Shown here: piece after piece, positions 34,915 to 46,423 of the stretch
Numbering within the stretch: the first letter of the stretch is position 1
Layout: each line of letters opens with the position of its first letter
Source of the DNA: Daedaleopsis sinensis
Taxonomy: Eukaryota; Basidiomycota; Agaricomycetes; Polyporales; Polyporaceae
Assembly: GCA_033807695.1 (NCBI GenBank)
Contig: CM066300.1
Coordinates: 2,232,001 to 2,296,000 of the forward strand
Length of the DNA stretch: 64,000 nt
Direction: 5' to 3'
Program-made: the position numbers and the translations under genes
The notes under the pieces: model-generated
Databases searched by the model: none
The model's input: only the letters and a program-made list of their open reading frames with translations
What the model was told of the DNA's origin: nothing

Positions 34915-35070
34915 TATTGCGACGTTTTGCTCTAGTTAGTTATCGTCGCTGTACCCGTACTTGCTCTTTCGCATCCGTCATTGCTAGTTTGTTTAGGGCG
35001 CACTTCGGCTTGAGAGTCTCAATGAGAACTTGTAGCTGCCGCATAGCCCCGATTTAGTCGGTGATCCATG

Positions 35071-35149
35071 AGCGCTCGCTAGCGCTCGAACGGCGTCTCT
35101 GGGGTTTAAGAACCCTAACCTCGACTGACTCAAACCAAACTCTAACCCC
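35071..35149. promoter_or_regulatory. Telomere-like motifs upstream of RAP1
   Basis: A near-perfect 10-bp direct repeat, AGCGCTCGCT then AGCGCTCGAA (35071-35090), is followed by GGGGTTTAAG (35101-35110), AACCCTAACC (35111-35120) and CTAACCCC (35142-35149). The last two are fragments of the TTAGGG/CCCTAA telomere repeat. They lie 70-108 bp before the predicted Rap1 start codon. Confidence 0.55.
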
Positions 35150-35218
35150 TGGACAAGGTTACCTCCATCCCTCGCCTTCCACTAGTACTGCTCATCTTTT
35201 GCTCTGGCAAGCTACAAG

Positions 35219-37215
35219 ATGGTATTCAATCCTCTGCCAACATTGCACTTTGCAACGATGCTGACGTGTGCAAACGGCGCAGCCGATCTTCCAAGATGCC
35301 AACGGGTTGGCCATCAAGTTCTTCATCCAAAAGGACATCCCACAGGAGACCCAGGCGGAAGTATGCGAGACCATAGCCGTGCGTATTGCCTACCTAGCCC
35401 GCCCGTTACCACACTTCTTTCGAAAGCACGGAGGCGGTCGCGTTTTGTACTGACCCGAGGTTGCCTGCTGTGTCCAGGCGCTGGGTGGACGGGTTGAACC
35501 AAAGGTTCCGCGAGCAGGATTTGTGTTGACCCAACCTGGTACGACAGAAGAAGAACGGCTTCGACAATGTTGGTCGAGCGCGGACCGTCCAGACAGGTTC
35601 TTCGTGCCCTACAGCTATGTCGAGGCGTGCAAGGTCTCGGGAATGCTCCTCAAGCAAATATTCGTCCATGAAGGACAACCAATCCGTATGCACATCGACT
35701 CTAGCATCGCGAACGTGAACGTCCGGGCCGCCCTTGCTACTCGCATCATGGTGAGTGTGCGATTCAGTCGTTTCACGACCCGCATCGCGGCCAAAACACT
35801 GCGGTAGGGCGTGTGGCACAACATGCGAAGCATTCGAGGACCTTTTGGGGTGCGCGTGGCTCACTATACATGGCAGCATTCTGGAGGCGATCCCACTGCA
35901 AGCGCCCAGTCGGCCCGGGTTATTCTGGCAGACCCGAACACCGAGATATTTCAGCATCTCGTGAAGACTTACCAAGGCGAGCCGGAGAAATACGTTGAGT
36001 CGTATTTGTGGGTCAAGAAGTGTATCGAGAAGGGTCAAGTGATCTACACCCCAGTTGTGTACAAGAACCCGGGAGGACGAAGACCAGGCGAAGAGTATGT
36101 CAGGTCTCGCGGTTTTGCGGCTCGTTCTTACAGGTGTGTAGACGGACACAGTTCACGGAGCAAGATGAAGAGCATCTATGCAATTGGATTGCTGCCAAAA
36201 TCCCATACAAGGAGACTGGTGGCAGGACGGGCAATAGGCTGTATCAGCAGCTTTGCGAGATGGTACGTTCTCTACCTCTCAATTCCGCGCCTTCCTCATT
36301 GCCAGGCCAGACCAATGACCCTGAATATGCCTGGGTGACGCGACATACCTGGCAGTCATGGCGTGAACGCTACAAGAAGAACGCGACGCGACTTGACACC
36401 AAGATTGCCCAAATCGTTGACCAGAAGAAGCCCGCACATGGCGAGAAGGGACAGTATGGCTACGTCCGTAAGCCGGAGGAGAAGCCCAAGCGGGTCAGAA
36501 GGAAGCGCAACGCGGCCAACGGCGACATGGACTCACCTGTAGCCGGACCATCCAGCGTGCACTCTATGGACACGTATTCTGTGCCAATGCCCGCTCTCAC
36601 CGGCGTGATTGGTTCGGTCGGAGGACCGAACGACACATTCAGCTCTGTTGTCTACTCCACGGCTGCGACTCCTGTGTTCCAGCAAATATCAATGACCGCG
36701 CCTCCCACCGGACAAGGAGATGCTAGCGCAATACCCCAGAATAGCGCAATACCCCAGAATGCGCAAGAGGAGGAGATGGAGGATGACGAGGAATGGCAAA
36801 TCCGCGAAGGCGACGCGCCAGCTCCGGCATGGGCGAAGCGGAAAGCAGACGAAGACGAAAGTCCCAATAAGAGGTCACGCCCGATGTACGTTCCAAACGG
36901 TACTCATACATCAAAACACGTTTTGACGATATCATCAGTCCTCCAGAATCCTCAGACCCGCCTCTGCACCCCATCGACCAGGCAGTGCGTGATATTGCAA
37001 TCGAATTCCGATTCACTGTCGAGGAGGTGCAAGAGTACTACGATAGGTGTGGAGATCCGGAGCGCACTAAGAACCGATTCAGGAAGATGCGCGACGTCTT
37101 GAATGCCCTCAAGGACGATGACGAACAAACAACCGCTGCACCGGCCCCACTACTACCACCAATACCCACAACAGCTCCGGGAGACGCACCAGTCGCCGCC
37201 TCGTTTTCTGTGTAG
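35219..37215 (+). CDS. RAP1: Telomere-binding protein Rap1 (BRCT + Rap1-Myb)
   Basis: Rap1 belongs to the shelterin-type telomere complex. An N-terminal BRCT domain (PIFQDANGLAIKFFIQ, ALGGRVEPKVPRAGFVLTQP, RFFVPYSYVEACKVSGM) is followed by the Rap1-type Myb domain (RTQFTEQDEEHLCNWIAAK, NRLYQQLCEM, YAWVTRHTWQSWRERYKKN). A basic patch (KPKRVRRKRN) comes next, then a C-terminal module (IEFRFTVEEVQEYYDRCGDP, KNRFRKMRDVLNAL). The start seems to be ATG at 35219-35221 followed at once by an intron (35222-35282) with a CTGAC branch point and CAG acceptor. No other upstream ATG is in frame. The stop at 37213-37215 lies 84 bp from the stop of the convergent kinase gene. Confidence 0.88.
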
Positions 37216-37299
37216 TATGTATACCCCTACGCTTTGTGTCTTTCAAACTCGCGCGATGTTGTAATATTATCTCACATGCTTTGAGTCACCAAATCACTA

Positions 37300-38804
37300 T
37301 CACCGGTCGTCGAAGTCGGTGAGAAGCTTGTAATCAGCTGCTCTGACGGGAGCCGAGGGGCTGTCCGGTTTCCTCCGCCTAGACCAAATGTTAGTGATAG
37401 CATATACATATAGCGAAGAGAATGGTATACGTACTTTTCTCCCGCGGCCGCGGATGGGAATGACCCGAAGAGGTCAGGGTGTTTGGGCAAGGGAGATTCA
37501 CTATGTGGGATTAGCAGGTCGGTAAGAGAGCAAAAGAACTTGCATTCTCACCTGAAATATGGATGCTTAAGAGCCTCTTCAGCCGAAAGCCTCGTCTCGG
37601 GGTCGTATGTCAACAGAGACGACAATAGATCTAGTCCCGCTGTGGTGATATAAGGAAGCCTTTGTCGCAGCTGTGGCGGATGGGGGGCAGGAAGGTTGAT
37701 GGTCTTCGACAGAGGCATATCGTGATAATCAGGCCATGTCTGAGTCGTTGGTGGTCCAAGCAGCTTGAAGATCATGGATATCATCTCCACTTCCCCCTTG
37801 GCCTGGAAGAGAGGCTCGTTCAAGAGCAGCTCGGCGAAGATGCACCCAACAGACCACATGTCGACCGCCGTCGAATAGGTCGTTGCGCCCAAGAGTATCT
37901 CTGGGGCACTGAACAAGATGTGGCATAGATTGAAAGTGTGGACACCATAATACACGGATAATACTGTACATACCGATACCACAGGGTCACCACGAGTTGG
38001 GTAAGCCCGCCGACGCCCACAGGGTCTCCGTAACGTCGTGCAAGTCCGAAGTCTGCGACTTTGATAGTCCCACGGTTGTTCATGAGAAGGTTGCTGGTCT
38101 TCAAATCGCGATGGAGTATCCAGCGTTCATGACAATAAGCCACGGCAGAGAGCAGTTGCAGCATGAGCGTCTTGACTTCAGATTGCAGGAACGGTGACGG
38201 CATGACAGTGAGCAGAGTCTTGAGGTCATGCTCTATAAAATCCATCACTATAAACACCCTGGACTGATGTTAGAGACAGGGAGAAAGGTAAGGTGGAGAC
38301 AGCGCACTGTGTCAAGGTATCTCCTACAACGACTTCACGGATTCCAACCACGTTCTCGTGCTTGCAGACCATTAGCGCATTGATCTCCCGCAACGCGGTG
38401 ATCGGAAAACCGTGCTTCTCCTCCTCAAGCTTCAGCTTCTTGAGAGCGACGATGTCACCAGTCTCCTTGTCTCGCGCACGGAAGACAACGCCGTAAGACC
38501 CTTCCTCTATAGAGTTCAGTCGTTCATAGCAGTAGACAGAGCGGGATGGGAGTAGCGGGGGATGAGCCGTCCTGGGAGGTACGTATAGACTGTGGGATGG
38601 TCGCGGACGACTTGGCGCACTGTGCGAACGCGCTGGGGGTGTTGAGATACGCTCTGGAGTATACGACTCGCTGGACGGGGTAGACTTGGGCTTGTTGCGT
38701 CGCTTCGGCACTGGCTTCTCAACCTGGGGCGTGTTGTCTTCGTCGTCGACATCCCATCGAGATCGCTTGCGCGAAGGGGTCGAAGGTCCAGCGACGTCGG
38801 CCAT
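37300..38804 (-). CDS. CDK11-type cyclin-dependent kinase (PITSLRE family)
   Basis: A protein kinase of the Cdk11/Ppk23 group, linked to transcription and splicing. After an Arg/Ser/Pro-rich N-terminus of about 110 residues the kinase domain begins [20 protein letters not shown]. IEEGxYGVV with Glu for the first Gly is typical of CDK11. It has VALKKLKLE, the PITALRE helix, the catalytic loop [21 protein letters not shown], the activation segment ending [11 protein letters not shown], and [14 protein letters not shown]. The C-terminus ends [15 protein letters not shown] then [15 protein letters not shown] also occurs in CDK9, but the Gly-loop and HRDLKTSN favour CDK11. The likely start is 38804 ([11 protein letters not shown]), not the in-frame ATG at 38846. 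The stop is at 37300-37302. Confidence 0.88.
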
Positions 38805-38990
38805 TCCGAGCACAATAACAGAAAGCGAAGACGTGGAGAAAGACAAGAGCGAGGTTGTCTAGGAAGCGCGCGCCGCGCGAGGACAGAGACAAAAAGTCGC
38901 GCGCGCGTATGACGCGTGATCGGTACCGCTCTGGTTCAAGTCTGCGCACTCTTCTCCGCCACCGCCGTCCTGGCCTCCCACTCTGGATCC
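38805..38990. promoter_or_regulatory. Short shared promoter, CDK11 / NUP155
   Basis: Only 186 bp lie between the divergent start codons, so both promoters must overlap. It contains GCGCGCGCCGCGCGAGG and GTCGCGCGCGCGTATGACGCG, unusually rich in CG dinucleotides. Confidence 0.5.
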
Positions 38991-41900
38991 ATGGCTTTCC
39001 GTTCATCTCTCGCCATCCAGCAAAACCTCGCTTCGACTTCCGCGCCCGGGCCTCTCGTCGCGTCTGTCAATGGCAGCAAGTTCAGGCAGGCGCAGGCCGC
39101 GTCGAAGCCCGCGCCCGTCCTCGACCTCCCGGCTTTGCAGGCAGCGAGCCGTATCCTCCAGGACCAGCTGGTCAAGGATTCTCAGGCAGTGCCGGACCTG
39201 GGCGACATGATATGTGGGTCATTGTCTGATGCATTGCGTGTCGCCACAAACCACTCACCTATGGAACAATGGAACAGCGGGAATGCCCTCTTCCGCGTCG
39301 TACACTGTGTTCCCGGATGACTACCGTACACCATTCCAGAAGAGAAGACATATTGGCATACCGGAGAGTCTATGGCAATACTACACGTGTGAGTACACCA
39401 ATCAGCATGCAATGGGCGCGTTTTCATGGATGGCGTCCCAGCGACCAACCTCGCTACGCACATGGGTCTACTGCCCGAGATCGAGCGTGTATGGATAGCA
39501 ATAGACCACAACCTATTTTTGTGGGACTACGTGGACGGGTTGGTTATATTTGTTGTCCCACTCTACTCACATTGCTCATTCTGGTCCTAGCCAAGAGCTT
39601 AGTTCTTTCGTCGACCAGCCAGACGTAATCACCCACGTCGCTCTCGTGAAGCCCAAGAGCGGTGTCTTCATTGACGAGATCACATCCCTCTTGGTCATCT
39701 GTACGCCTGTGACCGTCCTTCTTCTCGGTGTCTCAACACACCCAGCACCTGGACCGAACAACCAGACCCGCACGGAGATCAAGCTATATGCCACCGACAT
39801 GTCGATTGCTTGTGACGTTGAAATGTCTGCTGTCATAGGCACTCCGGAAGGACGCATATTCATGTGCGGCTCTCAGGACGGCAACCTCTATGAGTTGCAT
39901 TACCAGGAGAAAGAAGGGTGGTTCGGTAAAAGGGTGCAGCTGATCAACCATTCCGTTGGGGGTATGCAGAGCTTGCTCCCTCGGATAGGTGGTTCGAATG
40001 CGGAAGGTTCGTCCGACATGATATTCACGGTCCCGTCTTCAACCATATTCATGACGTCACAGACAGAATAATCACGCTGGTTGCGGACCCGGAAAGAAAT
40101 TGCTTCTACTCCCTGACGGCCAACAACACAATATCAGTCTGGCGGACAAACGGCGACAAGCACGTGCAACACATTCAGACCATTTCCAATTTGTACAAGG
40201 CTGCTCAAGACAAGGTTCCAGGATCTCCTGCTCTAACACCACAAAACTTCACTATCATAGCCTTGCACGTTGTTATCCCCAGTGAATCCCGCGCCGGTGT
40301 TCAACTTGTCGCTGTTACCGCCAATGGTGTTCGCCTCTACTTTTCCCCATCAGCCTACGGCATGTCCTACGGTTGGGGCACAGCACCGACATCGGGGTCA
40401 CGTCCCCTCTCTCTGGCTCACGTTCGGCTGCCACCGCCTAACCTGATACACCCAGACGAACAGGGAAGAACCTTCGGTGAGGCTGGCGTCGGTTATGGGA
40501 TGGGTCAGGCCCAACCCGCCCCCCCTCGTCCTCACATACTCTCTGGATTAGTCCACTCGTGCTATGACCTTGGTATCACTATCGCCTCACAAGCTGCTGA
40601 TATCGCTGACACCGACTATATCCTGTGTGTGGCGCCTGATCTCACTCAAATCGGGTCCTTGGGTCAGTTACGCGCACCTCCAGTCCAACAATCTAGCAAC
40701 CCTATGTATGGCGCCCCTTCTGGCCCTACCCGACCCCCGTTGACCGAACGGGCAACTCTCATATCCATTCCTGGGCTGACGTGGGGTATCGCTCCTGTAC
40801 CTCGTTCGAAGTACTCCTTGACGACGTCTGCTCCCGCGAACACTCCTACACCACTGGTGACCAACGAGCTCGCTACCCAGTTGTCCGAGCCGGCGCGACA
40901 GTTCATCATTTTGAATAACGGGGGACTTCACTGGATAGTCAAGCGAAGAGCTATCGATGCATTGAAGGAAGTCATCGAGGAGTTCCAAGTCGAAGGCAAC
41001 GCTCAGCCGTTGATAGAGTTCCGCGACAGGTACGTTGCGTACCTGAGGACGTCGTATGATCATGCTAACAGGACAATCAGTTACGGCCGCGATCAAACCT
41101 GTGCGATGCTTTTAGCCATCGCCAGCGGCAACACATTCCTGGATCCTATGGAGCAGTCACCTTTGGGCTCAATGAGCCGTGTGAGCGCCGACCTAGCTGC
41201 TGTCGCGAGACAGGCATTCTACGACTTTGGGGAACGGCCAATCTGGGCAGAGAGGGTGACCTACGGAACTAGTCAGTATTTACACCGTTTACTTTTCTCC
41301 CCACAACTCATGGACCATAGGTGAAGGTTCGGGGACGGCTACGTTCAGCGGACGACGGGAAGGACTCGCGCTCTACTTTGCTCGACTAGTGCGACCTTTC
41401 TGGAAGATGCCAATCACCAAAGCTGGGTGTGTGCATGTGTGCGCGATTGCGATGAACATCAATTCATTCTTTCCGCAGAGCCAATGGTCTTCAGGACCTC
41501 AATGTGCCGGACGACGTCCTTGTTACTGCACAGAAGAATCTCTTCGCGTTGAAGGAGTTGCTCGATACAAACCCATATCTGTTCCACTCTGCGCCTGGAG
41601 ACCATACTGGGGCGCGGTCTGCGGCTGCGAATGAGCAGGAGGCATGGAAGGTTTGTCCTCCCAATGGGTATATTCCTGGGGTTGCAGCTATTGATATGCG
41701 CGATGCAGGCAGAACAAAACTCCGTCTCTCAACTACTCAGTCTTCTAGCGCGTGCCATAGAGGCAATCTCTTTCATCCTGCTCCTCAGTGATCACAAGCT
41801 AGGCGAATTAATATCTCAGTGAGTCACACTACACACTGTGGAGTAGGCTTTGATAATCGACCCCTCTCAGCTGTGAACCGGATATCCAGAAGCTTGTCAG

Positions 41901-44128
41901 TTCACTGACTTTTGAGGACCTTATTACCGCGGACAAAGGTGTCACTGCTTCCAGGTCACTGGTCAACGTGATCATCAATCAGCAGATAGGGCAGCAAATC
42001 AGCGTAAGGTTTTGAACAATTTGTTTGTTACTCGAGTCTCATGCTTTATAGGTTGACACTATCAGCGAGGTGTTACAGCAACGATGTGGCTCCTTCTGCA
42101 GTACGGACGATGTCATGCTATACAAGGCGAGTTTGGAGTCTATTAAATCCCTTCATATTCTGACATTGTGACGTCGAACACACAGGCTCGAGAGAACGTG
42201 CGCAAGGCTGTGGAGACCCGCAACCCTGTGGAACGTCAGACATGGCTGGGAGAGTCGCTCAGGTGGGTCTGTTGACCACGATAACGAACTGCCACATATT
42301 CATCGAATCGTAGGTTGTTCATGAAGGGCGCACGCAACCTGGAGTTTGACAAGTTACGGGAGATTTGCGGAGACTACCAACAGCTCAGCTACGCCAAGGG
42401 TAATAACTACTTACTTCCAGCTGGCTCGCTGTTTTTGACCATCGTTTGTTTGTAGGAGCGGTCGAACTCCCATTATACTGCGCATCAGTATTCGACTCCG
42501 ACTCACAAGGGCAAGAGTACTGGGTTGCAGGGTGCCCCGCTGGCGACTCTCGAGCTCAGTTCTGGGAACGACGGAGACATTGCTACGAACTAGTCCTCGA
42601 CTCACTATCAGTCTTTGAGGAACGGTGTGCTCCTAGCAAGCAGGGCTCTGGTCAAGTAGACGATCCGAACACAGTGCGAGGCCACGCGTATGAACTAGCT
42701 TTCGCGAGCGAAGATGAGATGTTCCACTCGACGCTCTATGAGTGGTTGATCAGTAGGGGAATGGCTGACGAACTTCTCGAGGTATGATTCCTTACGACTT
42801 TGCTCTGTGTATTCCTGATCGATGCTCGCTGCAGATGCGGCCCGCGTATCTTGAAGCGCATCTCAGACGAGAGCCAGTCACTGTGGAGAAGTTTCAACTT
42901 CTGTGGCAGTTCTATGTCAAGGATGGCCAGCCTCTCCGTGCTGCGGAAGTTCTCTCAATTCTCGCGGAATCGACAGAGTGCGCCTTGACTATCATCTCTA
43001 TTCTAGGAAATGCTGACATGTCTCAGGTTCAACATATCTCTTGACACTCGTCTAGAGTACTTGACACTTGCTGTCGGTAACGCGAAGTCCCACCCGGTCT
43101 CCGTGGGAGGACGACACGAAACCGCAATCGCCTTCCTCACTGATCTCGAAGAGAAGCTCGAAGTCGCTCAGGTGCAACTGGAGCTGTACAACACCCTCCT
43201 GCCCCGTCGGCTCGAGCCTGAAGTTGCGGAGATGATCAAGGCACTGTCATATCGCTTATATACCATCACCCAGGTATATCTCACATTTTGTAAAGGTCAA
43301 ACGAGACTGCTGAACACGCACGCCATTCCTTGTAGCTGTACCAGCACTATGCGGATCTTTTAGACCTCCCCTTGATCAAGCTTCTCATATTCCATGTCGC
43401 CGAACATCGTGACGAGGGTGTCGTGCGGCCGATATGGAACAAAATCTTCGAAGAGGGTAAGCAACAAATTCGCGTATCCTGTACTGGCTGTGTCCATACT
43501 CATATCCATTTTCCGTCAGCCATCGAAGGTGTTGATGCGAAGGTCGCTGCGGACCGAATCATGGCCAGAGTTGTTCCGCTTGGCCAACGTTTCTACCCAT
43601 CTGAGGGTGCATTCCCACTGCGTACGTACTCGCCGACCCTTCTCCGTTCTCGTTGGCATCCACCTCATAATCGATAACAGAACATGTCGCTTCCCTACTT
43701 GTCCGCTTCGCCCTCGCTCACAAGGGTGAAGTCCCCCATGGCTGGGCGTCGCGCATCTTGACGCAGTGCGGTGTACCCTACCCCGAAGTCTGGGACATCC
43801 TGCACGAGATGTACGAATCTCAGGTTTGTGTGAAATCAGCTATTTTCTGCTATGCACGTCTTGAGCTAATGAACCGTCTTCACCATGGCAGGTACCGCCC
43901 TTCAACGAGCAGGCGAATGTTCAGGCAATCTCCTCCGACATCGCAATCCTTCTCGCAGATTGGATCGAAGAAGCCAAGAGACCACAGTCTGCCGCTGCGC
44001 GAAGCGAGTTCCCTGTGTTCCGGATAGATCAAGCCGTCGAACAGTATCTTGCTGAGCTGGAGCCGGGTCGCACAGAGACAAAATCAGCGTATGAGACTAT
44101 CAAACGACAGCTTCGCCGTCATTGGTAG
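38991..44128 (+). CDS. NUP170: Nucleoporin Nup155/Nup170 family
   Basis: A large scaffold nucleoporin of the inner ring of the nuclear pore. The N-terminal beta-propeller begins LDLPALQAASRILQDQLVKD. It continues IGIPESLWQYY, GLLPEIERVWIAIDHNLFLW, LVICTPVTVLLLGV, EGRIFMCGSQDGNLYELHYQ and FYSLTANNTISVWRTNGD, all strongly conserved in the family. A helical solenoid forms the rest (LSEPARQFIILNNGGLHWIV, HSTLYEWLISRGMADELLE, PYLEAHLRREPVTVEKFQLL variants). The end is LELEPGRTETKSAYETIKRQ-like and stops at 44126-44128. The gene carries at least 15 short introns. The start at 38991 (MAFRSSLAIQQNL) is the first ATG of the open frame that gives a normal N-terminus. Confidence 0.93.
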
Positions 44129-44377
44129 GATTCTGGACATGGTCGTTAATATGTATGATATAGCGCTTTATGCTCATGTGTTTCCATACATACTGCATAC
44201 ATATATGTTGTTGATATGTTCATCAGTACTAGACGCTCACATGTGAACGAACTTGACGCCGCGTTCAGAAGTTGCGTCACTAGGACTGTGCATGGCTTGC
44301 AATTGAACTGCTACTCACTCATACTAATCAGCGACAGTCCATCATCTGACTAAAGCCTACAACTTCGACAGCCGCTC

Positions 44378-46115
44378 ATGGATCTACTTGACTGTGATCC
44401 TGACATAAGCGCAGAGTTTGTGCAAGTGCTATACAACAAGTTGCGTCAGAGACGAGAGGAATTGACGCAGTTGCGCGGATTGGTACAAAATATCGCGCTT
44501 CAGTTTTGACCCAGCTGACGACGTCGTATTGTGCACTAGCCATCGAGGGAAGCGGTCCTTGTTGACAGCACCACGTTGCAGGCCGAGAACGAGAAGCTAA
44601 AAGCCAAGCTATCCGAACTGCAGCTCCAAGCATCTGGGTCCACAAAGGGCATTTCTTCCAGAACCAACAACACTACACACGACAATGTGGGTTAACGGTA
44701 CTGTATCATCCTATGCGTTAATATAACCAGCTCTTTCTTTGATCTGGCAGGAAGTACGCCATTCCGGAGAATTTGGGGATGTCGTTCCTCGTGAAATCAT
44801 GGAACAACGACGGTCAGCCGAGGTAAGCTCCCTGGAATGATTTGCTGGAATATCCTGTTGACCTCTTTATGCATAGAAAGAGACCATGAGCCAACTGGAG
44901 GCGCGGCTGGCAGGATACAAGCTGAAAAATAGGGAATTGAAGTCAGATGTCACACAATTAGCCAACGTGAGCAAGCCAGGTTGGGACGTAAACTATTTGT
45001 AGGTGTTCTAATCCGACTCGATGCAGATTCTGGATCCGATGATCGAACGACTGGAAGAGAAGACGCTACATCTGGCAAACGATAGAAAGCGTCTCGTTGA
45101 GTTGGAAGCAGAAGTCGTACGTTCTTGATACCTGATGACCATTCCACTAGAGGGTACGTGAGCATTGACAGCGAACTCTAGGAAGCAACGAAGACAAGCC
45201 CTTTGAACCTCGATCTACGCAGCTTCATTGCCGGGAAAAAACCCCCAAAAGACCACAAATTCCCCAATGTAGGGAATCTGAAGCCAATCGTCTCTTCGGC
45301 GCGGTTTTTAGGCCTCCCTGTGGTATGTGTGTCAACTGTTCTTCCCGATGGTCATGAATGAATTATATTTCATACAGGCAATGCAGCGCCAGTAGTAAGT
45401 TGAACACATCGTTGGGATCAGGAGGGAGCTCTGACTTACGCGGCTCGCCTTAGCCACGCCTTGGAATTGCTGGTACTCAGCCCCGAAGATTCTGTTGTGC
45501 CCAAGATAGGCATTGACCGGATTGTGCATGTTCTTCCAGCTCAGACCTACGACCCGACGGCTCATAATGGAAATGGAGGCTGGGCAGAGACATCGCTTGC
45601 ACGAATCGCCCAAGAGGGAGGGCAGGGCCAGCAGTGGGAAGTGATCTTTCGGCGAAACAATCAATGGCTCTACTATGGCACATATGAATGCGTTGGCTTC
45701 TCCACCACAACAGACGCAGAAGCGTTTAGCTACAGCTCGAAGGTTCATCGTTCAATGCTCGAACCTGATGTCAACGTTCAATGACTGACATCACGTTTAT
45801 TCTTGCTAGATATCTCGGCCCAAGCTTACGGGAAAGACAGTTGCGCACGGAGATCAGGTGCCTCCTGTGGTTTTCAACTTCATCGCGACATTGTACGAGG
45901 GTGGCAAGACTGGACCTACGAGCTTCATCGGGGTTGGATTAGAGCGCGTTGCATTCAACCAGGGATTCTATCAGTCACTTTTGTCGCACAAGAAGGCAAT
46001 GCAACGGGATGCGTCTAGCTCAAGTGGTGCTAAGAAGCGCGCGAAGGGGGCCGCAAGTGCTCAGTCCGCACCGGGCGCCAAAGGACGGAGTCAGAAAAAG
46101 AGGAAGTTGAATTGA
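44378..46115 (+). CDS. Coiled-coil protein with DUF6697-like C-terminal domain (copy 1)
   Basis: The start is MDLLDCDPDISAEFVQVLYN, followed by heptad-like coiled-coil exons (TTLQAENEKLKAKLSELQLQ, MSQLEARLAGYKLKNRELK, IERLEEKTLHLANDRKRLVE). The C-terminal domain reads HALELLVLSPEDSVVPKIGI, GWAETSLARIA, WEVIFRRNNQWLYYGTYECV and later PPVVFNFIATLYEGGKTGP. It looks like the DUF6697 domain of Agaricomycete proteins of unknown function. The protein ends in a Lys/Ser-rich basic tail (KKRAKGAASAQSA ... KKRKLN), probably a nuclear signal. A 17-nt exon (45378-45394) is needed for frame. It lies in tandem with a similar gene 309 bp downstream. Confidence 0.7.
45378..45394 (+). other. 17-nt microexon in DUF6697-like copy 1
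   Basis: GCAATGCAGCGCCAGTA follows a CATACAG acceptor and precedes GTAAGT. It encodes AMQRQ plus two bases of Tyr and restores the frame into HALELLVLS. Confidence 0.6.
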
Positions 46116-46423
46116 GATAGATTCTTGGCGGTAACAATATATTGGGTTGTACTCAGTTAACATAGTAGATCTGAAAGGTTTGCCGCTCCCGCCGAACCTG
46201 GATATGAGGATTGGGCTGGAATGGGTCGAATCCTTAATTTGCCCCATAACACAGTCGTTTGGTATAATGACCTGCCTATTGTAGTATGAGCGCTTACGTT
46301 ACCAAAAGTAGCCAAAAGCCTGCTGCGGCAAGGTGAGAAACCTACTAACTTCAAACCATCACTGGGCCCAAACACCTCGTACACAGCGATCTCTCGTGCT
46401 CCTACCTGGTACGACCAGCTAAT

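Noticed and set aside
36727..36763. Repeat GCAATACCCCAGAATA in RAP1
   Set aside because: A two-copy in-frame duplication in a disordered linker. Not a mobile or regulatory repeat.
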